Of a DNA stretch of 64,000 nucleotides, positions 44,017-51,438 are shown one piece after another. The DNA is taken from contig NZ_WLZY01000011.1 of the NCBI RefSeq assembly GCF_010122465.1, positions 1 through 64,000 on the forward strand. Direction: 5' to 3'. Within the stretch, counting starts at the first letter, position 1; each line of letters begins with the position of its first letter. Origin of the DNA: Phytoactinopolyspora mesophila. Its GTDB lineage: Bacteria > Actinomycetota > Actinomycetes > Jiangellales > Jiangellaceae. A program made the position numbers and the translations under genes. The notes beneath the pieces are model-generated. The model did not search any database, was not told the origin of the DNA, and was given only the letters and a program-made list of their open reading frames with translations.

Positions 44017-46176
44017 CTAAGCCGCCTTCCGTTGGACCGAATGTGCACGAACGGCCGAGGTGAGAGTGGACGCAGTACTGCCGGCCGCGACACCGTCGAG
44101 GACCAGATGCTCGGCACCGAGATGCGTCGCCAGCGTCGCCGCCAGCCCCAGCCGCACCACACCGGTTTCGCAATCGACGACGACGGCGCCGCCGCGGGCC
44201 CGATGCAGCTCGCGCGCCAGCATGCCCGCCGCGGCCCGAGATCGCTGGACCGCGTCCTCTCCCGACGTGGCGCGCCCGTCGGTGACGACGACCACGAGTG
44301 GGCGCCGACGGGGATCGCGTACGCCTTCGAGGCTGACCACCCGCGCTGCCTCGGTCAGCCCTTCGGCCAGGGGCGTGCGCCCGCCCGTCGGCAGGGACTC
44401 CAAGCGGGATGCGGCGGCTTCCACACTGGTGGTGGGTGGGAGGGCCAGGGTGGCTTCGCCGGCGCGGAAGAGCACCAGCCCTACTTTGTCCCGGCGCTGG
44501 TAGGCGTCGAGCAGCAGGGAAATCACTGCGGTTTTGACCTCGCGCATCCGCTGCCTCGCGCCCATCGAGCCGGAGGCGTCGACGCAGAAGAGCACCAGAT
44601 TTCCTTCGCGGCCCTCCCGGACGGCCAGGCGCAGGTCTTCACGGCGCAGCTGCACGATGGTGCTCGAAGGCCTCTGCCGGGAATCGGCGCGTTCGTCGCT
44701 CGCCGCCAGGGCCTTGCGGGCTGGTTGGTGAGCAGCGGCTGCGCTCAGCGTCGCGAACAGGTGGATCCCGCCGGTTTCCTGCTCGACCGGACGTCTGGAA
44801 CCGACTGTGCGGCCGTTGGGTGTGATCGCTCGGGAACGGCGTCCCTCGGCGCCGGAGCCATGTCCGGGAACGGTCAGCAGGCGCGCGCGAAAGGGCTTCT
44901 CGGCCGCCTGGACGTCACCGCCGGGAATGCTCCCCGGGATGCCGGAGCGTTGCGGTTCGGCATCCGCTGTGGCCTCGGACTGGGGCGAGGTTTCGCCGGG
45001 TCGGCCCGGATGACCAGGCTGGTCGCCGTGCTCCTGGCGGTCAGGGCCATCTCCAAGGTCGCTGTTCTCGCGGCCAGGGCCACCGGGATCGTCCGGCCCT
45101 GGATCGTCCGGCCCTGGATCGTCCGGGTTCGAGTCGTCTGGGCCGGGATCATCCGGATCGTCCGGTGCGGCATCGCGTAGAGCCTGGTCGAGTTGCTCGT
45201 CATCGATGCCGGGAGCATCGAAGGGGTTACGCCGGCGCCGGTGTGGCAGCGCGAGGCGCGCCGCGGCTCGCACATCCTCGGTCTCGACGACGGTCCGGCC
45301 GGACCATGCCGCATGTGCGATCGCCGTCTGCGCCGTGACCAGGTCGGCCCGCAGCCCGTCGACCTCGAAGGCGGCACACACCTCGGTGATCTGGCGCAGG
45401 GCGGCATCGGTCAGCACAACATCGGGGAGCCGTTGCTGGGCGGCGGCGATGCGCTGAGACAGCCGGCGCTCGTCGTCGGCGTACCTGGCGGCGAAGCCGT
45501 CGGGGTCAGCTTCGTAGGCCAGCCGCGCACGGACCACATCCGCCCGTAACGCAGGGTCGCGGGTCGCGGCTACCTCCACGGTCAGGCCGAACCGGTCCAG
45601 CAACTGCGGCCGAAGTTCGCCTTCCTCCGGGTTCATCGTGCCGACCATCACGAACCGGGCGGCGTGCGAAACCGATACGTTCTCCCGCTCTACTTTGGCG
45701 CGGCCCATAGCCGCGGCATCCAGAAGGACGTCGACCAGGTGATCGTGCAGCAGGTTGACCTCGTCCACATAGAGCACGCCCCGGTTGGCGCCGGCGAGTA
45801 GACCGGGCTCGTAGGCGGTCACCCCCTCGGTCAGGGCACGTTCCAGGTGGATGGAACCGAGCACCCGGTCTTCCGAGGCCCCTACTGGCAGTTCGACCAA
45901 CCGTGCGGGCCGGTTGAGCGTGTCCGCGGCGTCGGTGTGCGGGCCGTCCGGGCAGTCCGGGTCCGGGTCTTTCGGAGCGCACGAGAACCGGCACCCAGCC
46001 ACGGCATCGACCGGTGGCAACAGGCTCGCGAGCGCGCGCACCATGGTGGACTTCGCGGTGCCTTTCTCACCGCGGACGAGCACGCCGCCGGTGGCCGGCG
46101 ACACCGCCGACAGCACGAGCGCGAGTCGCAGATCGTCCATGCCGACGATCGCGGTGAACGGGTAGCCGGAACTCAT
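44017..46176 (-). CDS. ChlI/ChlD-type putative cobaltochelatase subunit (AAA+ plus VWA)
   Basis: Fusion of a magnesium-chelatase-like AAA+ ATPase and a von Willebrand A domain, 719 aa. Walker A is GEKGTAKST (about 36-44) and Walker B-like GVLYVDEVNLL near 135. A linker of Asp-Pro-Gly repeats lies near 335-370. The VWA MIDAS motif is DASGSMG near 545. It would work with a CobN large subunit, not in the window, to insert cobalt. The linker is encoded partly by three perfect or near-perfect 15-bp repeats at 45086-45130. Confidence 0.85.
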   Translation of the reverse strand: MSSGYPFTAIVGMDDLRLALVLSAVSPATGGVLVRGEKGTAKSTMVRALASLLPPVDAVAGCRFSCAPKDPDPDCPDGPHTDAADTLNRPARLVELPVGASEDRVLGSIHLERALTEGVTAYEPGLLAGANRGVLYVDEVNLLHDHLVDVLLDAAAMGRAKVERENVSVSHAARFVMVGTMNPEEGELRPQLLDRFGLTVEVAATRDPALRADVVRARLAYEADPDGFAARYADDERRLSQRIAAAQQRLPDVVLTDAALRQITEVCAAFEVDGLRADLVTAQTAIAHAAWSGRTVVETEDVRAAARLALPHRRRRNPFDAPGIDDEQLDQALRDAAPDDPDDPGPDDSNPDDPGPDDPGPDDPGGPGRENSDLGDGPDRQEHGDQPGHPGRPGETSPQSEATADAEPQRSGIPGSIPGGDVQAAEKPFRARLLTVPGHGSGAEGRRSRAITPNGRTVGSRRPVEQETGGIHLFATLSAAAAHQPARKALAASDERADSRQRPSSTIVQLRREDLRLAVREGREGNLVLFCVDASGSMGARQRMREVKTAVISLLLDAYQRRDKVGLVLFRAGEATLALPPTTSVEAAASRLESLPTGGRTPLAEGLTEAARVVSLEGVRDPRRRPLVVVVTDGRATSGEDAVQRSRAAAGMLARELHRARGGAVVVDCETGVVRLGLAATLATHLGAEHLVLDGVAAGSTASTLTSAVRAHSVQRKAA
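45086..45130. repeat. Three 15-bp tandem repeats in the chelatase linker
   Basis: The unit GGATCGTCCGGCCCT occurs at 45086-45100 and 45101-45115, with a partial third at 45116-45130. It encodes the Asp-Asp-Pro-Gly-Pro repeat and is a likely site of length variation between strains. Confidence 0.7.
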
Positions 46177-46982
46177 ATGCCCTCCGGGGTAGAAGCCGTA
46201 GGTGGTGTTTCTGATGGACCGTTGTTCCCGTGGCGCAACGGGCGCGCTGTGCGCAACTCGTCGACGACCTGTCCTTCACACAGATGGTCGTCCACGATTC
46301 GCTGAACCGCATCCGGGTCGAGATTGGTGTACCAGACGTCCTCGGGATGGACGACGACGATCGGACCGAGATTGCACGGCACCAGGCAACTCGTCTGAGT
46401 CACCAACACCGCGTCGTCGTCCTGCTCGCGGGAACGCAACGCCGTGGCCAATGCCTTCGCGACTCCGGCACTGCCGTGGGCCGAACACCGAGGACCTCGG
46501 CACACAAGAACATGCCGGCGATGCGCGGTGATCTCGGACCAGTTCGGGCTGCGGAAGGCGTCCGGCGACTCCGTCACCGGACGCGATGGCCCCGAGGCCG
46601 CCGCGGCCAGGGCCGCCACCATCTCGGCAGCCTCACTCACTCCGGCGCCGAACCGCACCCGCATCTGCTCGCCCGGATCCTGCGCACCCGGCTCCATGTC
46701 TGTGGTCGCGCTCGGCTCCATCCAATGGGCGACCGCCTTCCGTGCCCACGTCTCGAGATAACGGTCCCGGGGAACTTGGGCCGGCAGCACCACGACATCG
46801 CTCGCGCCGTCGGCCCGGCACTCGTCGAGGGCGCTGTGGATCGAACGTTCGCCATGGTCGAGCAGCGCTGGTCGCACCGACATGTCCAGATGGTGACTCA
46901 GGCGGGTGGCCAGATCGGCGAGTGTCTGTTCAGCCGTCGGAGCGCCTAGCGCCCGCCCGACCAGGACGATCTGGCGGCTCAC
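46173..46982 (-). CDS. Degenerate CbiX-like domain fused to a thioredoxin-like [2Fe-2S] ferredoxin
   Basis: Protein of 269 aa. Residues about 1-130 resemble a CbiX sirohydrochlorin cobaltochelatase, but the metal-binding His of the usual HGSR block is replaced (VGRALG). Residues about 155-240 form a (2Fe-2S) ferredoxin domain with Cys in CRGPRC and in TSCLVPCNLG, followed by PIVVVHPEDVWY. It overlaps both neighbours by 4 bp (ATGA), so it is made together with the ABC transporter and the chelatase. It may deliver electrons or metal to corrin synthesis; catalysis by the first domain is doubtful. Confidence 0.75.
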   Translation of the reverse strand: MSRQIVLVGRALGAPTAEQTLADLATRLSHHLDMSVRPALLDHGERSIHSALDECRADGASDVVVLPAQVPRDRYLETWARKAVAHWMEPSATTDMEPGAQDPGEQMRVRFGAGVSEAAEMVAALAAAASGPSRPVTESPDAFRSPNWSEITAHRRHVLVCRGPRCSAHGSAGVAKALATALRSREQDDDAVLVTQTSCLVPCNLGPIVVVHPEDVWYTNLDPDAVQRIVDDHLCEGQVVDELRTARPLRHGNNGPSETPPTASTPEGI

Positions 46983-47836
46983 GCGATCACCCCCTGACGG
47001 GCTGCTTGTCGTGCTCTGCGTGCCGCGCTGTCCGCGGGTTCGGGTGGGTGGAACGTCAGCAGCGGACGGCCGGTTCGCGGGTGTGTGCCGATGTCGGCCT
47101 CGACGTCGTAGACCTCGCGCAGGAGTTGCGGCGTAAGTACGTCATGTGGAGCGCCGCTGGCGACGACGCGGCCCCGTTGCAGGACCACGAGGTGGTCGCA
47201 GAACATCGCCGCCAGGTTGAGGTCGTGTAAGGCAGCGATCGTGGTCAGCCCGGCATGGCGCACGAGCGCCAGCAGCGAGAGAGCGTGGGCGATGTCGAGG
47301 TGGTTCGTCGGTTCGTCCAGCACCAGGAGCTCGGGTTGCTGGGTGAGTGCGCGGGCCAGATGGACACGCTGCTGCTCGCCCCCGGACAAAGTAGCCCATT
47401 TGCGGGTCGCGAACTCCACCATGTCGACTTGCTGAAGCGCATCGAGTGCCAGCGCCCGGTCCTGCTCGGAGTCGCCCTGCAACGCGGAGCGGTAGGGAGT
47501 GCGCCCGAGCAGTACGACGTCCAGGACCGTCACGTCGAGATCGGTGCCGGCGTGCTGCTGAACAACGGCCAATTGCCGGGCCAGGTCACGGCGGCGGAGG
47601 GTCGCAAGGTCAGTGCCGCCGAGGTGGACAACGCCCCGGTCCGGTTTCGACAGCCGGGCGATGGCACGCAGCAAGGTGGTTTTCCCGGATCCGTTGGGTC
47701 CGAGCAAACCGGTGATCTCGCCCCGGCCGCCGTGCATGTGGATGCCGTCGACGATGACGGTTCCTTTGACGGACCAGCTCAGGTCGCGAGCGGTCAGCCC
47801 ATCGGCAGCTGCTGCGGTCACGGTTGTGTCGCTCAT
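46979..47836 (-). CDS. ABC transporter ATPase for corrinoid/metal-chelate uptake
   Basis: FecE/BtuD-like ATPase, 285 aa. Walker A GPNGSGKT (46-53), signature LSGGEQQR and Walker B LLVLDEPTNHLD are intact, with the His switch in ALHDLN. Its ATG overlaps the permease stop (ATGA). The permease frame and the riboswitch upstream suggest cobalamin or cobinamide import; a siderophore system is the main alternative. Confidence 0.88.
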   Translation of the reverse strand: MSDTTVTAAAADGLTARDLSWSVKGTVIVDGIHMHGGRGEITGLLGPNGSGKTTLLRAIARLSKPDRGVVHLGGTDLATLRRRDLARQLAVVQQHAGTDLDVTVLDVVLLGRTPYRSALQGDSEQDRALALDALQQVDMVEFATRKWATLSGGEQQRVHLARALTQQPELLVLDEPTNHLDIAHALSLLALVRHAGLTTIAALHDLNLAAMFCDHLVVLQRGRVVASGAPHDVLTPQLLREVYDVEADIGTHPRTGRPLLTFHPPEPADSAARRARQAARQGVIA

Positions 47837-48975
47837 CCCCGCACCTGCCTCTTGCGCAGAACCCAGATGAAGGCGGGCACCCCGATGATGGCGGTGACGA
47901 CACCGACGGGGAGTTCGCGTGGGTCGAAGATTGTGCGAGCCATGGTGTCGACCCAGAGCAGGAACACACCACCGAGCAAGGCGGAGAGTGGGAGAACCAG
48001 GCGGTGATCCGGACCCACGAGGAATCGGACGGCATGCGGCAGGAGTAGGCCGACGAAGCCGATCGAGCCGCTGACAGAGACCAGCACGCCGGTCAGCAGT
48101 GCGCAGGCGACGAGCAGTGTCCAGCGGATCCGGTTGACGTCGATACCCAGGGACGCCGCCGCGTCGTCGCCGAAGGCGAACGCATTCAGGGTACGGGCAT
48201 GCCACAAGCAGAGCATGAGTGCCGCAACGAACACCACGGAAGCGATCTGCAGCGACGACCACCGGGAAGCGGCCAGCGAGCCGGAAAGCCAGAACTGGAC
48301 ATCCTGAGTTGCGTGCGGATCAGCCACCCAGAGGATGACGAACGAGGTGAGCGCGCTGCACAGGGCACCGATGGCGACCCCAGCCAGGATCATCCGGACT
48401 GGGGTGAGCACGCCTGAACTCTGTCCGATCAGCAGAACCAGCACGAATGCGCCCAACGCGCCGCCGAACGCGCCGAGCGACACTCCGAACAACCCACTGC
48501 CGAAGCCGGCCACGATGACGAGGACAGCGCCGAACGACGCGCCGGATGAGATCCCGAGCAGGTACGGGTCGGCCATGGGGTTGCGGGTGAGGGTCTGCAT
48601 GATCGCACCGACAACGGCGAGCCCGGCGCCGATCAGAGCCGCGCTCAAAGTCCTCGGCAACCGCATGTTCCAGATGACGTCGGCGCGGATGTCGGACGGA
48701 TGCTGAGCGCCGAGCCCGAAAGCCTCCACCTGCAGGAACGACACGCCGAGCCGATCGGTGAGTACGGTCCATACCTCACGGACCGAGATGCCGGCCTGGC
48801 CGAGCGTCACGGCGACCAGAACCGAGCCGACCAGCGCTGCCACCGACACCGCGACGATCACACCGTTCCCGACGCTGCGGCCCCGGGATGCGGCCGGCTG
48901 TTGTGACGGTCGTCCCTTGATGGATGGCTCAGCGCCGCGGCCTTCCGTGGCTTCCGGCGCCGGAGCCGCGCTCAT
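47833..48975 (-). CDS. FecCD-family ABC permease (BtuC-like)
   Basis: Permease of 380 aa with about ten helices after a 40-residue cytoplasmic head. FecCD signatures include GAIMQTLTRNPMADPYLLGISSGA and the C-terminal GFVGLLLPHAVRFLVGPDHR. It forms the channel for the ATPase and the two binding proteins next to it, all in one overlapping operon. Confidence 0.9.
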   Translation of the reverse strand: MSAAPAPEATEGRGAEPSIKGRPSQQPAASRGRSVGNGVIVAVSVAALVGSVLVAVTLGQAGISVREVWTVLTDRLGVSFLQVEAFGLGAQHPSDIRADVIWNMRLPRTLSAALIGAGLAVVGAIMQTLTRNPMADPYLLGISSGASFGAVLVIVAGFGSGLFGVSLGAFGGALGAFVLVLLIGQSSGVLTPVRMILAGVAIGALCSALTSFVILWVADPHATQDVQFWLSGSLAASRWSSLQIASVVFVAALMLCLWHARTLNAFAFGDDAAASLGIDVNRIRWTLLVACALLTGVLVSVSGSIGFVGLLLPHAVRFLVGPDHRLVLPLSALLGGVFLLWVDTMARTIFDPRELPVGVVTAIIGVPAFIWVLRKRQVRG

Positions 48976-49994
48976 CGTCCGGCGGCCGATTCCCGGGCGG
49001 CGTCGGCCAGCGTCCCCACCGTGGTCACGGTCTGGATACCGGGGGTGGTGGCGGCAAACGGCAGCGTCACTATCGCCTCGTCTTGCACGGCGCGGAGCTG
49101 GCTCAGCGTCGGGTCCGAATGCAGGAAGTCGAGTTTGGTGTCGATGTCGCCGTCACCGAAGTCGGCGATGACGATCAGGTCCGGATCGCGCTCGATGACC
49201 TGTTCCCAGCTGGTGTCCGCCCAGTGGCCGCCCAGATCGTCGAAGATGTTCTCGAATCCGAGTGTCTCGATGATCATGGCTGGTGCGCCGCAGCATGCAC
49301 CGGCGAACGGTGCGTCGGTGTTCATGTCCCACCAGAACACCGACTGCCGGGGGAGTTCCCCGATCGATTCGAGGGTGTCTTCCAGCTGTTGCCGCTGCTC
49401 GGTGACCAAGTCCGCGGCCGCGTCTTCGACGCCGAAGACGGCACCTATCTGCTCGATCTCGAACCAGATGTCCTCGATGTCCATCGCTTCGTCGTCTGGT
49501 TCGTTCTCGCAGCGCCCCACCGAGAGGTACGTCGGGATGCCGAGCTCGGTGAAGTTGTCCCGGCTGCCCAGGGCATCGTCCCGGTATGCGCTGGGGTAGG
49601 ACGCGTAGACGAAGTCCGGTTCGAGGTCGAGCAAGGCCTCGAGACTCGGGTAGTCGCGGTCTACGAGAATCTCTACGGCGGCGAAATCGTCAGCTACCTG
49701 CGGCGCGACGTACTCGTCGGGCTCGCCGGCCACGGCCGCGATCCGGTCCTTGAGGCCCAGCGCCAGCAGGATCTCGGTGACCGGTTTGTTCAAGGTCACT
49801 GCTCGTTCCGGCGGGTTGTCGACCGTGACGTCGATGCCGCAGTTCTCGATGGTGAGGGGACCGTCGTCCGCGGCGGCCGGGGGATTCTCCGCGGTGGCGG
49901 TGGGCGCGGCGCCGTCGTCGCCGCCGCACGCGGCGAGGAGCAGAAGACTGATGGCGCCACCGGTCGCGATACCGAGCTTGCTGGACCGCCTCAT
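48972..49994 (-). CDS. BtuF/FhuD-like substrate-binding lipoprotein (second copy)
   Basis: Periplasmic-binding-protein type 2 fold, 340 aa. The signal ends in LLAACGG with lipidated Cys. It shares with its upstream neighbour the blocks ENCGIDVTVDNPPERAVTLN and DAPFAGACCGAP, the latter with an unusual Cys-Cys pair that could contact a metal or ligand. Overlaps the neighbours by 4 bp on each side. Confidence 0.85.
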   Translation of the reverse strand: MRRSSKLGIATGGAISLLLLAACGGDDGAAPTATAENPPAAADDGPLTIENCGIDVTVDNPPERAVTLNKPVTEILLALGLKDRIAAVAGEPDEYVAPQVADDFAAVEILVDRDYPSLEALLDLEPDFVYASYPSAYRDDALGSRDNFTELGIPTYLSVGRCENEPDDEAMDIEDIWFEIEQIGAVFGVEDAAADLVTEQRQQLEDTLESIGELPRQSVFWWDMNTDAPFAGACCGAPAMIIETLGFENIFDDLGGHWADTSWEQVIERDPDLIVIADFGDGDIDTKLDFLHSDPTLSQLRAVQDEAIVTLPFAATTPGIQTVTTVGTLADAARESAAGR

Positions 49995-51070
49995 CGGATG
50001 GCCTCCAATCCGTCAACGAGATCCAGAACCGCGCTGACGTTTCGAATCCCGGGTGTTGTCGCGGAGAAGGGGATCACGACGAACCGCTCCTCCTGGACGG
50101 CGGGCAGTGCTTCTACCGCCGGCGTCGACTCGATCGCGGCACGTTTGTCGTCGGCTGTGCTCCAGTCCGCGTCCACCAGGACGATCACGTCCGGCTCCCG
50201 TTCGACGACTTGCTCCCAGCTGACCTCGGCCCAGGACCCGGACTCGTCGGGGAAAGCGTTCTCGACCCCGGCCGCATCCATGATCATGCCGGGAGCCCCG
50301 CAGCACACCCCGACGCTGGGCGCGTCGAAGCCGTTGTCCCACCACATGACCGTGATGTCCGACACGTCGCCTACTGCGCCGAGCGCGGCTTCCAGGTCTG
50401 CACGCTGGGCCTCGACCAGCTCCTGGGCGGCTTGGCCGGCACCGAACAATGCTCCGACGTCGTGGATCTCCTGCCAGACCGTCTCGATACTCAAGGGCTC
50501 GTCGCCCGGCCGGTCGGGACAGGCGCTGGGCGAGAGATAGCTGGTGACGCCGAGCTGGGCCAGCTCCGATCGCTCACCCCCGTTCTCCGGCTGAAAAGTG
50601 CTGGGATAGGACGCGTACACGATGTCCGGCTCCGCATCGAGCAGCCGCTCGGCTGACGGATAGGAGTCCGCCAGCACCGGGATCTCGCCGTACGCGGCGG
50701 CGAGCTCAGGAAGGATCTCGTCGTCCATGTATGCCGTACCGGCCATCCGGTCCTGTAGTCCGAGGGCGAGCATCACCTCGGTGGCGGCCTGGTTCATGGT
50801 GACCGCCCGCTCGGGCGGATCTTGGACGGCTACGCTGAGGCCGCAATTCTCGAGGGCCGACGGCGATTCGCCGGCTGCGTCGTTGATGTCGGCGGGCTCG
50901 GCGGCATCCTCGGTGCCGTTGGTGCCGGGTGCGGACCCGTCCGCCGAATCATCATCACTGCCGCAGGCGGTCAGTAGCAGTGCGCTGAGAGCGACGCCGG
51001 AGAGTATTGAGGCCGGGGATCGACGCCTAGCGCGTCGGGTTGATGCGGACAGGTACGTGCTTACGGCCAT
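49991..51070 (-). CDS. BtuF/FhuD-like substrate-binding lipoprotein (first copy)
   Basis: Binding protein of 359 aa, lipobox LLTACGS, then an acidic linker. It is paralogous to the next gene (shared ENCGLSVAVQDPPERAVTMN and DAPSVGVCCGAP blocks). It is the first gene after the cobalamin riboswitch, so uptake is repressed when cobalamin is plentiful. Two tandem binding proteins for one permease suggest that related ligands (for example cobalamin and a precursor) share the channel. Confidence 0.85.
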   Translation of the reverse strand: MAVSTYLSASTRRARRRSPASILSGVALSALLLTACGSDDDSADGSAPGTNGTEDAAEPADINDAAGESPSALENCGLSVAVQDPPERAVTMNQAATEVMLALGLQDRMAGTAYMDDEILPELAAAYGEIPVLADSYPSAERLLDAEPDIVYASYPSTFQPENGGERSELAQLGVTSYLSPSACPDRPGDEPLSIETVWQEIHDVGALFGAGQAAQELVEAQRADLEAALGAVGDVSDITVMWWDNGFDAPSVGVCCGAPGMIMDAAGVENAFPDESGSWAEVSWEQVVEREPDVIVLVDADWSTADDKRAAIESTPAVEALPAVQEERFVVIPFSATTPGIRNVSAVLDLVDGLEAIR

Positions 51071-51111
51071 GGGGACCGCCTTCCATCACCTCGTGGAATC
51101 TGGCTTCCTAT

Positions 51112-51270
51112 GCCGTGGCCGGTCTCCTGGCTGACGGGATGACGCCGTCCGGCCTACCTTCCCAGGCAGCAAGCTGCCCAGTGGCTCCCCACGAGGGGAC
51201 GGCCGGGGACTACCCGATCACAGTGGCGAGGGCCGCGCCGGTACTTCACCGGCTTCCCGAACACCACGGC
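51112..51270 (-). ncRNA. Cobalamin riboswitch
   Basis: On the minus strand the aptamer is closed by a P1-like pairing of GCCGTGG (51270-51264) with CCACGGC (51118-51112). Between them are the conserved blocks GGGAAGCCGGTGAA, CGCCACTGTGA, GAGCCACTG, TGGGAAGG and GTCAGCCAGGAGACCGGCC, which together define the cobalamin (B12-box) class. It ends 41 nt before the first binding-protein start, so control is probably at translation or by an early terminator. It should govern the transporter and, through overlaps, the downstream chelatase, cobO and cobC. Confidence 0.9.
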
Positions 51271-51284
51271 GGGTCTACCCTACC

Positions 51285-51391
51285 GCGCGCCAGTGGGATG
51301 GAAGATGCCGTCCCCGCCCGCGAAGGGCTCCTTCGTCGCCCTTCGATGCCCGTCCGCACCCTGGACGGCATCTTCCATCCCACCGGCGCGC
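51285..51391. repeat. Palindromic element, intergenic copy
   Basis: A 107-bp near-perfect hairpin: arms 51285-51313 and 51363-51391 with one mismatch, 49-nt centre that itself folds (CGAAGGGC 51321-51328 with GCCCTTCG 51338-51345). The inner 69 bp match the element inside cobB, with paired base changes that keep the stems. Located between cobB and the riboswitch, it may also end cobB transcription. The rest of the 51071-51438 gap is the riboswitch and short spacers. Confidence 0.85.
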
Positions 51392-51438
51392 TCCGCCGGT
51401 ACCTCCGTGCCAGGCGGTCGTCCGGTGGTGCACCGGAG

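Noticed and set aside
44032-45180. Open frame of 382 codons on the plus strand
   Set aside because: Antisense to the chelatase gene, low-complexity and without homology.
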